DNA of 64,000 nt from JAOADN01 sp049323795 (GCA_049323795.1 JBMOOH010000042.1:21861-85860), one strand, 5' to 3'. Numbered from the stretch's first letter, positions 48,851-58,059 are shown. The notes: generated by a model not told the origin, from the letters alone. Translations and numbers: made by a program.

Positions 48851-49564
48851 CTACTCCGGCCGCCGGGTCAGGTGGACGTTCTTGTGAACCGTCCGCGCCA
48901 GCCGGAACCCGCGCGCGCGCAGTCCGTCAAGCATCCTGCGCGTCGCCTCCTCGCCGACGACATGGGGGTGCAGTTCGATCACCAGATCGCGCACGCCGGC
49001 CAGCGGGCTGCCTTCCAGGATGCCGGTCTCGGCGCCTTCGACATCCATCACGATCACGTCGGGGCGGTGGCGGGCGAGGACCGCGTCGAGCGCCTCGCTT
49101 TCCACCCGGATGCGGCGGGCGCCGAGGCTCCGGTCGGTGAGCGAGGACGAGATGATGTTGTCGTCGGCGTGGAACTCGATCGACCCGCCGTCCTTCGTGA
49201 CCGCCTTCATGGTCAGGTCGGGGGTCAGGCCGTTCAGGGCATAGTTGGCCTCGATCACCCGCTTCAGCGCGGGGTTGGCCTCGTAGGAGTGCACCCGGCC
49301 GGGTCCGGCGATCCTGGTGACCAGAAGCGAGATGAAGCCGATGCCGGTTCCGATCTCGACCACGCTGTCGCCCCTGCGGACCGCATCGGCGACAAGGATG
49401 CGCTCGGGCGCCTCGTAGCTCTGCTTGAAGATCGCGGTCGAGATCGAGCGCGGGATCGCATCCGCCCCGACATTCAGCCGCACGCCCGCGAGCGTGGCGA
49501 CGCGCGTGCCGATCAGGCGGTGCCAGGCCAGGCGGAGGGAACGGAAGGGCGACTTTTCGGTCAT
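48851..49564 (-). CDS. FkbM family methyltransferase
   Basis: 237 residues from MTEKSPFRSLRLAWHRLIGT. The SAM-binding motif is VVEIGTGIGFISLLVTRIAG, followed by VHSYEANPALKRVIEANYAL and VIVMDVEGAETGILEGSPLA, the FkbM pattern. It probably O-methylates a sugar of the surface glycan. It lies 3 bp before the second methyltransferase gene, in the same operon. Confidence 0.87.
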   Translation of the reverse strand: MTEKSPFRSLRLAWHRLIGTRVATLAGVRLNVGADAIPRSISTAIFKQSYEAPERILVADAVRRGDSVVEIGTGIGFISLLVTRIAGPGRVHSYEANPALKRVIEANYALNGLTPDLTMKAVTKDGGSIEFHADDNIISSSLTDRSLGARRIRVESEALDAVLARHRPDVIVMDVEGAETGILEGSPLAGVRDLVIELHPHVVGEEATRRMLDGLRARGFRLARTVHKNVHLTRRPE

Positions 49565-49567
49565 CGG

Positions 49568-50296
49568 TCAATCCGGACCGGCAGGGTGCCGGTCCTGCTT
49601 GGTGCCCGTCATAAACCAGCCCGGGGAAACCGCACAGATGCGCTGGCCCCTGCGGCCGGAATAGGTGGGGCCGCAGCCGGTCAGGCGGGCGTAGAGCCAG
49701 TCGCGGAGATGTGCGAGCTGATAGGCGGCACGCGGGAACGGACCGCGCTGGCCGGATATCCCGGCGGCAGAGGTGTAGCGCCCCCAGACGAGCGGCTTCA
49801 GTTCCAGCCGGGCGAAGCCCGCGCGCGCGAAGGTCTCGCGCCACCAGCTTGGCGTCGCACGGAAGTAGTCGTCGGGGTGCGCATGGATGCGGAAGATGAA
49901 GGGGACGGTCACATGCACCGTCCCGCCGGGCCTGAGGACGCGGTGGATTTCCCGCAGCACGCCCAGCGCGTCATAGACGTGCTCAAGCGTGTTGAGGCAG
50001 ATCGGGTGATCGAAGATCGCGTCCGGGACCGGAAATGGATCGCCGGGCCCGATCAGGTGGGTCGGCCGTATGGCGGGGTCGATGTTGACCGATTCCAGAG
50101 AGAGCCCTGCCGGCAGGTCCGCGCGGTAGGGTGCCGCCTCGCCTCCGCCGACGTCGATCACGCGGCCCGCGAGGGGCAGGGCCGCCACCGTTTCGTATTC
50201 GAGCGCACGCAGGACCGAGAGGCCCGGGTGGCGCGCATAGATGCGCCGCCAGCGGGCGATCGTCGGGGTCGGCGGATCGACGTAGATGTAGTCCAA
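49568..50296 (-). CDS. SAM-dependent methyltransferase (class I)
   Basis: About 242 residues. The SAM site is RVIDVGGGEAAPYRADLPAG, with ICLNTLEHVYDALGVLREIH and RVLRPGGTVHVTVPFIFRIH, typical of type-11 methyltransferases. I place the start at a TTG (50296) that has GAGAGG with six-base spacing; other in-frame TTG codons upstream (to 50359) cannot be ruled out. It is the first gene of the glycan operon. The target sugar is unknown. Confidence 0.72.
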   Translation of the reverse strand: MDYIYVDPPTPTIARWRRIYARHPGLSVLRALEYETVAALPLAGRVIDVGGGEAAPYRADLPAGLSLESVNIDPAIRPTHLIGPGDPFPVPDAIFDHPICLNTLEHVYDALGVLREIHRVLRPGGTVHVTVPFIFRIHAHPDDYFRATPSWWRETFARAGFARLELKPLVWGRYTSAAGISGQRGPFPRAAYQLAHLRDWLYARLTGCGPTYSGRRGQRICAVSPGWFMTGTKQDRHPAGPD

Positions 50297-50431
50297 GTCC
50301 AACCTCTCGGAACGGTTCGCTCTGCGTGGCGTCTTAACGGGCCGGCGCGAAGGGGACAAGCGGGGCCGGCCATCCGGGAACCTTCCCCCGGTGCGTGCCC
50401 GGGGATCATGCCGCCCGACCCGGATCCCCCG

Positions 50432-51565
50432 TCAGACGTTCAGGAGATGGAGAAGCGGATCGAAAGCGAGGAGTGCCGCCCGACGGCCGGACGACGGGGC
50501 GATGGTTCGAAGCAGGCCCGCTTCTACAAGCCGCCGCGAGAAGCCGCGCGCCGTCGTGGCGGGAATGCCCGCGCGGTCCACGAACCGGTCGTTGCGGAAG
50601 ACCGGATTGCCGAACACATAGTCGAGCGCCCGGTCGTGGTACTGGGAGTTGAGAACCACCCTGAACCGTTCGCGCATCGCTCCGTAGAGGCCGATGATCC
50701 TGTCGGCGGTTTCGATGTTGACGATCGCCTGCCGGTGCAGGGCATTCAGGAAGAAGACGACCCATCCGGTCCAATCACCTCTTTCCGACACTGCCCGCAT
50801 TCTGCTGACGTACTCATCCTTGTGCGTCTCGAAATGGCCCGACACGAAGAAGTGTGGCTCTTTCAGAATGCCGAGCTTCCAGAGCATCAGGGTGATGAGC
50901 ATCCTGCCAATTCTTCCGTTGCCGTCGTCGAACGGGTGAAGCGCTTCGAACTCGACATGGGCGAGGGCGGTTCTGAGCAGGGGAAGGGCGCGATCCTGCC
51001 CGATGAACCCGACCAGCCGTTCCATCGCCGGTCCCAGATGCTCGGGCGCGATGGGGATGTAGTGAACGATTCCGGTCCGGTCATCGCCGATGTAATTCTG
51101 GCTTGTCTTGTAGGCCCCGGGGCTCTTGCGGGTGCCCCGGCCGAATGACAGCAGCGTCTGATGAGCGGAACGTATCAGATGCTCGGAGAGCGGGTTGCCG
51201 GCTTCGAGGGACTTTTGCGTCAGCCTAAGCGCACGTGAATAGAGGTAAGTCTCGACGTCGTCGTCACGCGCTTCGCTGTAGGGGTCTGGCGTCGCGGCGT
51301 CTTCCTCGGCCTCCAGTCGGTACAGGTCTTCGATGGTGGAGAACGTTCCCTCCATGCGGGACGACGAGATCGCGTCCTGGCGCCGGAGCGGGGCGAGGAG
51401 CAGCGCGCTGTTGACCATGCTTCCCATCTTCGCGTCGTAGCGGGCGAGCGAGGCGGCGGCGTCGTTCAGCGATGGCAGGATTTCCTCGTAGTTCAGGCGT
51501 TCGGGCGGGAACTGCCCGGTGTGGTAGGGGACAGCATTGCTCAGATCGAGGGGTTTGACGGCCAT
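50432..51565 (-). CDS. Fic/DOC family protein with autoinhibitory motif
   Basis: 377 residues from MAVKPLDLSNAVPYHTGQFP. It has the Fic signature HPFDDGNGRIGRM for AMP transfer, preceded by the flap region. An N-terminal (S/T)xxxE(G/N) inhibitory helix is visible in ISSSRMEGTFSTIEDLYRLE, so activity should be restrained in cis. The C-terminal 90 residues resemble a winged-helix domain (DRFVDRAGIPATTARGFSRR). No antitoxin gene is adjacent, fitting a class II, self-inhibited Fic. Confidence 0.9.
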   Translation of the reverse strand: MAVKPLDLSNAVPYHTGQFPPERLNYEEILPSLNDAAASLARYDAKMGSMVNSALLLAPLRRQDAISSSRMEGTFSTIEDLYRLEAEEDAATPDPYSEARDDDVETYLYSRALRLTQKSLEAGNPLSEHLIRSAHQTLLSFGRGTRKSPGAYKTSQNYIGDDRTGIVHYIPIAPEHLGPAMERLVGFIGQDRALPLLRTALAHVEFEALHPFDDGNGRIGRMLITLMLWKLGILKEPHFFVSGHFETHKDEYVSRMRAVSERGDWTGWVVFFLNALHRQAIVNIETADRIIGLYGAMRERFRVVLNSQYHDRALDYVFGNPVFRNDRFVDRAGIPATTARGFSRRLVEAGLLRTIAPSSGRRAALLAFDPLLHLLNV

Positions 51566-51576
51566 TTCAGGCGACT

Positions 51577-51659
51577 TCCTGTCGTCAAAGGGCGTTGATG
51601 GCAGTCTAGAGAGATAAGCGGCTTTGACAACCGTATTTTATGGAATCCTGCCGTCAAAG
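51577..51659. repeat. Direct 14-bp repeats upstream of the Fic gene
   Basis: TCCTGTCGTCAAAG (51577-51590) and TCCTGCCGTCAAAG (51646-51659) lie 69 bp apart. GTCAAAG occurs inverted at 51622-51628, and GCCGTCAAA also begins the Fic coding sequence (positions 51553-51561). The region is AT-richer than the surroundings. It may be an autoregulatory operator; the Fic C-terminal winged helix is a candidate binder (inference). Confidence 0.5.
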
Positions 51660-51779
51660 CATCTTGACGTCAGTGGAGTCACACCAGGCCGGCTTGGCGG
51701 CAGGAAACGGGACACCACTGACGGCAAGGGCCCCGGCGTTCCCGCCGGGGCCCCTGCGTTCCGCCCGGAAAGGGCCCGC

Positions 51780-53921
51780 TCAGGCCTCTTCCCGTTCTTT
51801 CTTCTCGACGATCTCTTCGCCCGTCTCCTGATCGACCATCTTCATGCCGAGCCGCACCTTGCCGCGCTCGTCGAAGCCCAGAAGCTTGACCCAGACTTCC
51901 TGGCCTTCCTTCAGCGCCTCGTTCGGGTGGTTGAGCCGCTTGCCGGCGATCTGGCTGACATGGACCAGCCCGTCGCGCTTGCCGAAGAAGTTCACGAAGG
52001 CGCCGAAATCGACAAGCTTCACCACCTTGCCGCGGTAGACCTTGCCTTCCTCGGGCTCGGCCACGATCGACCAGATCATGTCGTGGGCCTTCCTGATCGA
52101 CTCCGCGTTGGCCGACGCGATCTTGATGACGCCGTCGTCGTTGATGTCGACCTTGGCACCCGAGACCTCGACGATCTCGCGGATGACCTTGCCGCCCGAA
52201 CCGATCACCTCGCGGATCTTGTCGGTGGGGATCGTCAGCGTCTCGATCCGGGGCGCATGGGCCGAGAACTCGGCCCGCGCGCCCGACAGGGCCCTGGCCA
52301 TCTCGCCCAGGATGTACATCCGGCCGTCCCTGGCCTGCGCCAGGGCCTGCTTCATGATCGCGGGCGTGATGCCCGCGACCTTGATGTCCATCTGCAGCGA
52401 GGTGATCCCGTTCGCGGTGCCCGCGACCTTGAAGTCCATGTCGCCGAGGTGATCCTCGTCGCCGAGGATGTCGGTCAGCACGGCCCAGCGCCCGTCGTCT
52501 TCTAGGATCAGGCCCATGGCCACGCCCGCGACCGGGGCCTTGAGCGGCACGCCCGCGTCCATCATGGACAAGGACCCGCCGCAGACCGACGCCATCGAGG
52601 ACGAGCCGTTGGACTCGGTGATCTCGCTCACCACCCGGATCGTGTAGGGGAAGTCGGTCGGCGCTGGCAGGACCGCCTGAAGCGCCCGCCACGCCAGTTT
52701 CCCGTGGCCGATCTCGCGGCGGCCGGGCGGGCCGAAGCGGCCGACCTCGCCCACCGAATAGGGCGGGAAGTTGTAGTGCAGAAGGAAGTTCGAGCGGAAG
52801 TTCCCGTGCAGGGCGTCGATGATCTGCTCGTCCTCACCGGTGCCGAGCGTGGTGATGACCAGCGCCTGCGTCTCGCCCCGGGTGAAGAGGGCCGAGCCGT
52901 GGGTGCGCGGCAGGACGCCGACCTCGGACACGATGGGGCGGACCGTCCTGGTGTCGCGTCCGTCGATGCGGGTGCCGGTCTTGACGACGTCGCCGCGCAG
53001 GATCGCGGATTCGAGCTTCTTGATCGCCGGGCCCAGATTCGGGTCGGCCCGTTCCTCTTCGCTCAGCGCCTCCTCGATGGCCGAGGCGGCCGCCGCGATG
53101 GCGTTCGTGCGCTCCTGCTTGTCGCGGATGGCGAAGGCGGCGCGCATCGCCTTTTCGCCCGCCTTCTTCACCTTCGCGTAAAGCGCCGAGAAATCGGGGG
53201 GCGCGAAGTCGAAGGGTTCCTTCGCCGCATCCTCGGCGAAGTCGATGATCATGTCGATCACCGGCTGCATCTGCTCATGGCCGAAGACCACGGCGCCCAG
53301 CATCTCGTCTTCCGACAGCTCATAGGCTTCGGATTCGACCATCATCACGGCGTCCCTGGTGCCGGCGACGACAAGATCGAGCCGCTGCTCGGGGTTCGAG
53401 CGGAGCTGGTCCATGTCGGCCACTTCGGGGTTCAGCACGTATTCCCCATTCGAGAAACCGACGCGCGCGGCGCCGATCGGGCCCATGAAGGGTACGCCCG
53501 AGATCGTCAGCGCCGCCGAGGCCGCGATCATCGCCACGATATCGGGGTCGTTGACGAGGTCGTGGCTCAGCACGGTGGCGATCACCAGCACCTCGTTGCG
53601 GAACCCGTCCACGAAGAGCGGGCGGACGGGGCGGTCGATCAGGCGCGAGACGAGTGTTTCCTTCTCGGAGGGACGGCCCTCGCGCTTGAAGAAGCCGCCG
53701 GGGATCTTGCCGGCGGCGTAGAATTTCTCCTGGTAGTGGACCGTCAGCGGGAAGAAGTCCTGCCCTGCCTTGGCGGTCTTGGCGAAGGTGACGTTGGCCA
53801 TGACGCTCGTCTCGCCCAGCGTGGCGATGACGGATCCGTCCGCCTGACGGGCGACCTTCCCCGTTTCCAGTGTGAGCGTCTCGCGGCCCCACTGGATGGA
53901 TTTCCTGATAACGTTGAACAT
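51780..53921 (-). CDS. pnp: Polyribonucleotide nucleotidyltransferase (PNPase)
   Basis: 713 residues, full-length, 3'-5' phosphorolytic RNA decay enzyme. Two RNase PH domains: residues about 12-210 (GSVIATLGETSVMANVTF, FFKREGRPSEKETLVSRLID) and about 310-540 (TRTVRPIVSEVGVLPRTHGS, SNGSSSMASVCGGSLSMMDA). A KH domain follows (IREVIGSGGKVIREIVEVSG) and an S1 domain (GKVYRGKVVKLVDFGAFVNF). The C-terminus is acidic. Its usual operon partner rpsO lies 1.4 kb upstream, separated by two inserted genes. Confidence 0.97.
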   Translation of the reverse strand: MFNVIRKSIQWGRETLTLETGKVARQADGSVIATLGETSVMANVTFAKTAKAGQDFFPLTVHYQEKFYAAGKIPGGFFKREGRPSEKETLVSRLIDRPVRPLFVDGFRNEVLVIATVLSHDLVNDPDIVAMIAASAALTISGVPFMGPIGAARVGFSNGEYVLNPEVADMDQLRSNPEQRLDLVVAGTRDAVMMVESEAYELSEDEMLGAVVFGHEQMQPVIDMIIDFAEDAAKEPFDFAPPDFSALYAKVKKAGEKAMRAAFAIRDKQERTNAIAAAASAIEEALSEEERADPNLGPAIKKLESAILRGDVVKTGTRIDGRDTRTVRPIVSEVGVLPRTHGSALFTRGETQALVITTLGTGEDEQIIDALHGNFRSNFLLHYNFPPYSVGEVGRFGPPGRREIGHGKLAWRALQAVLPAPTDFPYTIRVVSEITESNGSSSMASVCGGSLSMMDAGVPLKAPVAGVAMGLILEDDGRWAVLTDILGDEDHLGDMDFKVAGTANGITSLQMDIKVAGITPAIMKQALAQARDGRMYILGEMARALSGARAEFSAHAPRIETLTIPTDKIREVIGSGGKVIREIVEVSGAKVDINDDGVIKIASANAESIRKAHDMIWSIVAEPEEGKVYRGKVVKLVDFGAFVNFFGKRDGLVHVSQIAGKRLNHPNEALKEGQEVWVKLLGFDERGKVRLGMKMVDQETGEEIVEKKEREEA

Positions 53922-54143
53922 CCGGTTTCCTCAGGGACGCAAGGCCCCCTGGCCCCGTCCCGTGCATCTGGCGGCCCCATTGCCGCCCTTCCCCCGATCC
54001 TTCGCATGCGCCCCGGGGGCGGGCCATCACGTCGCAGATGGCGGGGCCATACAGGAAACGGGGGGGGATGGGAAGGGGCGGGGCGGGGCGACGGCCGGAT
54101 CGTCATGCCCTTCCCTCTGTGGACCGGGCAGGTCCGGGCACGC

Positions 54144-54719
54144 TCAGGTTGCCACCACATTCGCGATCAGCGACACCGACACCACCGCGAGAAGCACCGA
54201 GGCCGCCCGCTGGACAAGGTGTATGCGCCGGCCGCCCCCTTCGTTTTCCTGCGCCAGAAGGCCCACCACACCCCACAGAGCGGCCGCCCCCGCAATCGCC
54301 AGTGCCACATAGGCCAGCCGGACAGTGAACTCCGGATCGCCCGGCCGTGGCATCAGCACCAGCCCCAGCACCAGGCCCTTGGGGTTCAGCGCGCTCGTGA
54401 CGGCAAGCGCGCGCGCCGATACGGCCGCGCCTGCCCCTCCCCTCCCGCGGAAGTCCCAGAGCTTGACCGCAAGCACGATCACCCAGGCCGCCGTCGCGAT
54501 CTTCACCGCGGCGTCGAGCGCCGGCCAGGCCGCCAGCAACCCGGCCCCGATCCACACGAACATCAGGATTGTCGCCATGTAGGCCGCCAGTACCACCGGC
54601 AGGAGCCGCAGCACCCGGCCCAGTCCGCCCTGCGCCCCGGCGACGGCCATCAGCGCGTTGGTCGGGCCCGGCACGAAAAGGAGCGCGATGACCGACCATG
54701 CGAAGGCGAAGCTCGACAT
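54144..54719 (-). CDS. LysE-family transporter
   Basis: 191 residues from MSSFAFAWSVIALLFVPGPT. Six hydrophobic segments are visible, with the LysE/RhtB FVPGPTNALMAVAGAQGG motif near the start and SALNPKGLVLGLVLMP in the middle. The family exports amino acids or similar small compounds. It sits between pnp and rpsO, where these two genes are normally adjacent, and is likely a later insertion. The substrate is unknown. Confidence 0.85.
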   Translation of the reverse strand: MSSFAFAWSVIALLFVPGPTNALMAVAGAQGGLGRVLRLLPVVLAAYMATILMFVWIGAGLLAAWPALDAAVKIATAAWVIVLAVKLWDFRGRGGAGAAVSARALAVTSALNPKGLVLGLVLMPRPGDPEFTVRLAYVALAIAGAAALWGVVGLLAQENEGGGRRIHLVQRAASVLLAVVSVSLIANVVAT

Positions 54720-54832
54720 TCCCCAAACGGTCCCCGGCCGCGAGCGAGCCGCACGCCAGAGGCGGCCCGACCTCCGCTTAGGCCACACGGCCCCCGGCAG
54801 CAAGATCGAGGCGGCGAGGCCATACCCCGCCC

Positions 54833-55117
54833 TCAGCCCGTCAGTTCCCTCACTTGCCGTTCGGTCTCCACGGCCTCCTGCCGGAGCCACTCCATGAACC
54901 GTCGGACCTGCGGTCTGTTCTCGGACCCCTCACGCAGGATCGCCCGGTAGGGATGCGCTGCCGTGATGTGTCGCGAGGCTGGAAACGGCAGCACGACCGT
55001 GCCGCGCGCGATGTCGTCCGTGACCGGCGACAGCCCGCAGGCGAGGAACCCGACGTCGCGGGCGACAGGACCTTCTGCATCCACCTCGCCGAAAGCGAGG
55101 ACGGGATCCGCAAGCAT
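54833..55117 (-). pseudogene. LysR-type regulator, C-terminal remnant
   Basis: 94 codons with only the end of a LysR substrate-binding domain: LACGLSPVTDDIARGTVVLP, FPASRHITAAHPYRAILREG, ending MEWLRQEAVETERQVRELTG. The N-terminal helix-turn-helix and most of the effector domain are gone; the first 25 or so residues do not look like LysR. A LysR next to a LysE gene is the usual exporter-regulator pair, so the module probably arrived together and the regulator then decayed (inference). Confidence 0.7.
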
Positions 55118-55229
55118 TCCGTCCGAGCGGCATCCCCGGCGGCAAGATCGCCGAGACCCCGCTCATCATCGACCCGGCCACGGCAAACAGGTGACCGGTG
55201 TTCGCCGACCGCGACCCGTAAAGCAGAAA

Positions 55230-55253
55230 CGCCCGCGCAATCCTGCGCGGGCG
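55230..55253. terminator. Rho-independent terminator downstream of rpsO (bidirectional)
   Basis: CGCCCGCGCA pairs with TGCGCGGGCG around a 4-nt loop. A TTTT follows on the plus strand and a TTTCTGCTTT on the minus strand. It would end the rpsO transcript before the LysR remnant, so pnp may not be read from the rpsO promoter. Confidence 0.75.
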
Positions 55254-55280
55254 TTTTCCTGTCCCCTTCCCGGGGAAGTC

Positions 55281-55550
55281 TCAGCGGCGCAGGCCCAGAC
55301 GCTCGATCAGCGTGCTGTAGCGGCCCTCGTCCTTGGCCTTGAGGTAGTCCAGGAGCTTCCGGCGCTGCGCGACGAGCTTCAGAAGGCCGCGGCGCGAATG
55401 GTTGTCCTTCACGTGGGTCTTGAAGTGCTCGGTCAGCGTGGCGATGCGGGAGCTGAGGATCGCGACCTGCACCTCTGGGCTGCCGGTATCGCCGGCCTTG
55501 GTCGCGTAGTCCTTCATCAGGCGGGTCTTTTCCTCGACCGTGATCGACAT
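55281..55550 (-). CDS. rpsO: 30S ribosomal protein S15
   Basis: 89 residues: MSITVEEKTRLMKDYATKAG, DTGSPEVQVAILSSRIATLT, DNHSRRGLLKLVAQRRKLLD, ending LIERLGLRR. Normal length, with all conserved segments (TGSPEVQ, HxxDxHSRRGL-type, RRxLLDYL). It binds 16S rRNA in the 30S platform. The usual rpsO-pnp order is interrupted here, and truB lies about 15 kb away. Confidence 0.98.
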   Translation of the reverse strand: MSITVEEKTRLMKDYATKAGDTGSPEVQVAILSSRIATLTEHFKTHVKDNHSRRGLLKLVAQRRKLLDYLKAKDEGRYSTLIERLGLRR

Positions 55551-55720
55551 CGGGTATCTCCTTCCGGGTTCATGTGACGGCGCAAGCCGGGATGTCGTCC
55601 AGCAGGGCCCTTGTCGCCCGTTCCCGGGCGATGCGCGTCCATAGGGGAAAACGGCGCGCATGGGAAGGGGGCAGGGACCGGCCGGCGCCGGCGGCCCGGT
55701 GCCGCTGCCGTGCCCGCAGA

Positions 55721-56722
55721 TCAGGCCGCGTCGAGAATCGCCTTCGGCACAAGGCTCACGCTGACCAGCCCGAAATCGCTCTGGCCGAGGACACGGGCCA
55801 CCACCGCGCCGTCGAGCGCGACGCTGAAGACGCCGGGATCCTCCGCGGACCGGGTCACCTCGACCTGCGGATCGGGGTGCCGGTCGGAATCGTAGATGAT
55901 CGCGAGCGAATCCCGATCCGGGTCGAAGTCGGCCACGGTTGCGGGGCCGGCCGCCTCGTCGAGCCAGTCGTCGATCAGGAACCGGTCGTCCCCGTCGCCC
56001 CCCGTCGCCCGGTCGCCCGCGCCGGCCACCAGCGTGTCGTCCCTGTCGCCGCCGTTGAGGAAGTCGCGCGCCTGCGCCCCGGGGGAATCTCCCCAACCCT
56101 CACGCGCCCCGTCCGGAACTGCGCCGCGGCCGGTTTCCTCGCGCCCGTCGAGCACGTCGTTCCCCGCCCCGCCCTCCAGGACATCCTGACCGGCCCCGCC
56201 GGCCAGATGGTCGTCGCCCGTCAAGCCCTGCAGCGCGTCGTTTCCTTCCCCTCCGGTCAGCGTATCGCTCCCTTCGTCCCCGGTCAGGCTGTCCCCACCC
56301 GCGCCGCCTCCGAGCCGGTCCGATCCTGCCCCGCCGGACAGGGTGTCGGCCCCCCCTCCCCCGTCGGCGCTGTCGGCGCCGTCGCCGGCGATCAGACTGT
56401 CGGCCCCGCCCCCGCCGATCAGGCTGTCGCCCCCGGACCCGCCGGAGAGCACGTCGTCGCCAACCCCGCCCGCCAGGGTGTCGCCGCCGTTTCCGCCGTC
56501 CGCCTGGTCGCCGCCGCCGCCAGCGGACAGGCTGTCGTCTCCCTCGCCCCCTGACAGGATGTCGTCGAGTGCCGTGCCGCTGACCGCAGCCCCGTCCGGA
56601 GCGCCCGCGGGTCCGTCCTGGCCGTTCTCGTCCTCTTCCGGACCGGTCCTCGGCTCGGGCGAGAGGTCGACAAGCGATGCGAGCGCGGTGAGGCCCATCA
56701 GGCCCGCAAGCATCATGAGCAT
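55721..56722 (-). CDS. RTX (hemolysin-type calcium-binding repeat) protein with N-terminal membrane anchor
   Basis: 333 residues from MLMMLAGLMGLTALASLVDL, a single hydrophobic segment, so signal-anchored or secreted. About nine GGxGxDxL-type nonapeptide repeats span residues 45-215 (GGEGDDSLSAGGGGDQADGG, GGAGQDVLEGGAGNDVLDGR), expected to bind Ca2+ as a beta-roll. The C-terminal 100 residues hold a beta domain (VADFDPDRDSLAIIYDSDRH). I chose the ATG at 56722 because of GTGGAG eight bases upstream. No type I secretion genes are nearby. Similar short RTX proteins are common in Rhodobacterales. Confidence 0.8.
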   Translation of the reverse strand: MLMMLAGLMGLTALASLVDLSPEPRTGPEEDENGQDGPAGAPDGAAVSGTALDDILSGGEGDDSLSAGGGGDQADGGNGGDTLAGGVGDDVLSGGSGGDSLIGGGGADSLIAGDGADSADGGGGADTLSGGAGSDRLGGGAGGDSLTGDEGSDTLTGGEGNDALQGLTGDDHLAGGAGQDVLEGGAGNDVLDGREETGRGAVPDGAREGWGDSPGAQARDFLNGGDRDDTLVAGAGDRATGGDGDDRFLIDDWLDEAAGPATVADFDPDRDSLAIIYDSDRHPDPQVEVTRSAEDPGVFSVALDGAVVARVLGQSDFGLVSVSLVPKAILDAA

Positions 56723-56836
56723 GATCCGCACTCCACCCCACCGGCACCCCCGGCCGGCGCCGCCCCGTTCCGCCATCTGCGGGGCAAGAGGTTAAGCGGC
56801 GGTCAAAGACACAGTTCGAGGAAATCCCGCGTCGGG

Positions 56837-57334
56837 TCAGGTGGCCCACCGCTCCGGCTGCCGCGTCCCCGAGACGTAGAGCGGATGCCGGGGCGCGCCG
56901 TTCCGGCAGAGCCCGAGGTGGAAGAGCGGCACGTCGAGGGACCGGAGCACCGCCGCCACCTCCCTCGCCCGCCCCTCGGCGCGGCGGTCGCCGCCCCAGG
57001 CGCAGAGGATCGCCGCCGCGCGGGACAGCGCCTCGCGGATCGCCCCGTCGTTCGCGGGGCCGGCCGGATCGTCGGACCGGAACAGGTCGTCCGGGCGGGT
57101 GGCCCGGAACGCATAGAGGTTCACCACCGCCAGCTCTCCGGCCCCCATCGTCCGGGCCCGCGTTTCGCACCGCCGGATCGTGGGATCGTCCGCGCGCTCG
57201 TCCGCGGTCGAGGGATTCAGCATCACCACCCCCAGCCGTCCCCAGTCGGGACCGATCCGGCGCGTCAGCAGGTAGCGGTAGCGGCGGTCGTCCGAAAACA
57301 CCGCGCGCCCGGGTGCCTCCCCGCGCGCGATCAT
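56837..57334 (-). CDS. DUF1643 family protein
   Basis: 165 residues from MIARGEAPGRAVFSDDRRYR. The DUF1643 signature is clear: VVMLNPSTADERADDPTIRR, then VVNLYAFRATRPDDLF and LCAWGG, ending RNGAPRHPLYVSGTRQPERW. The biochemical function is unknown; members are sometimes linked with DNA-handling genes. The start overlaps the pseudouridine synthase stop (TGATG), so the two are co-translated. Confidence 0.88.
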   Translation of the reverse strand: MIARGEAPGRAVFSDDRRYRYLLTRRIGPDWGRLGVVMLNPSTADERADDPTIRRCETRARTMGAGELAVVNLYAFRATRPDDLFRSDDPAGPANDGAIREALSRAAAILCAWGGDRRAEGRAREVAAVLRSLDVPLFHLGLCRNGAPRHPLYVSGTRQPERWAT

Positions 57335-58059
57335 CAGAACGGCGCCGGAACCGAGAAGCTCACGCCCTTGCCCATGTCGGGGTGGCGGAACTTCAGGCTC
57401 TCGGCATGGAGCATCAGCCGCGGGAAGTCGCGCGCCGGTCCTTCCGCATAGAGAGGATCGCCGAGGATCGGGTGGCCCGTGGACTGCATGTGGACGCGAA
57501 GCTGGTGGCTCCGCCCCGTCACCGGGAACAGCCGCACGCGCGTCGTTCCGTCGGGCCCGTCGGGCCCGACGGGATCGTGCCGCAGCACCCGCCAGTGCGT
57601 GACGGCGGGGCGGCCGTTCACCGGATCGACATGCTGGCGCGGCCGGTTCGGCCAGTCCACGGCGAGCGGCAGGTCCACCGTCCCCTGCTTCGGCGCGAGG
57701 TGTCCCCAGAGCCGCGCCACGTAGGTCTTCCTGGTCCGCCGGTTCTCGAACTCGGCCGAGAGGTGGCGCTGGGCGTGCCGGGTGAGCGCAAAGACCATGA
57801 CCCCGCTCGTGTCGAGATCGAGCCGGTGGACGAGGAGCGTGTCGGGGAAGACCTTCCGGAGGCGGGTGATGAGGCAGTCCGACAGATGGTCCCCCTTGCC
57901 GGGAACGGCGAGAAGGCCCGCGGGCTTGTCCACGATAAGGACGTGTTCGTCGTGGTGGAGGATGCGGGGCGGCTCGGACGGAGGCGCGTAGACGAAGCCG
58001 CCAGGGGCGTCTCCGGCATCTCCGGCTGCGTCGGGGATGGCTGCTGGGTCGGGCGACAT
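57334..58059 (-). CDS. RluA-family pseudouridine synthase
   Basis: 241 residues from MSPDPAAIPDAAGDAGDAPG. The catalytic Asp lies in LLVHRLDLDTSGVMVFALTR, with HVLIVDKPAGLLAVPGKGDH and FPVTGRSHQLRVHMQSTGHP. There is no S4 domain. It modifies rRNA or tRNA uridines; the length and context do not tell RluA-type from other subfamilies. The start at 58059 skips a poorly conserved GTG/ATG extension. Confidence 0.86.
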   Translation of the reverse strand: MSPDPAAIPDAAGDAGDAPGGFVYAPPSEPPRILHHDEHVLIVDKPAGLLAVPGKGDHLSDCLITRLRKVFPDTLLVHRLDLDTSGVMVFALTRHAQRHLSAEFENRRTRKTYVARLWGHLAPKQGTVDLPLAVDWPNRPRQHVDPVNGRPAVTHWRVLRHDPVGPDGPDGTTRVRLFPVTGRSHQLRVHMQSTGHPILGDPLYAEGPARDFPRLMLHAESLKFRHPDMGKGVSFSVPAPF

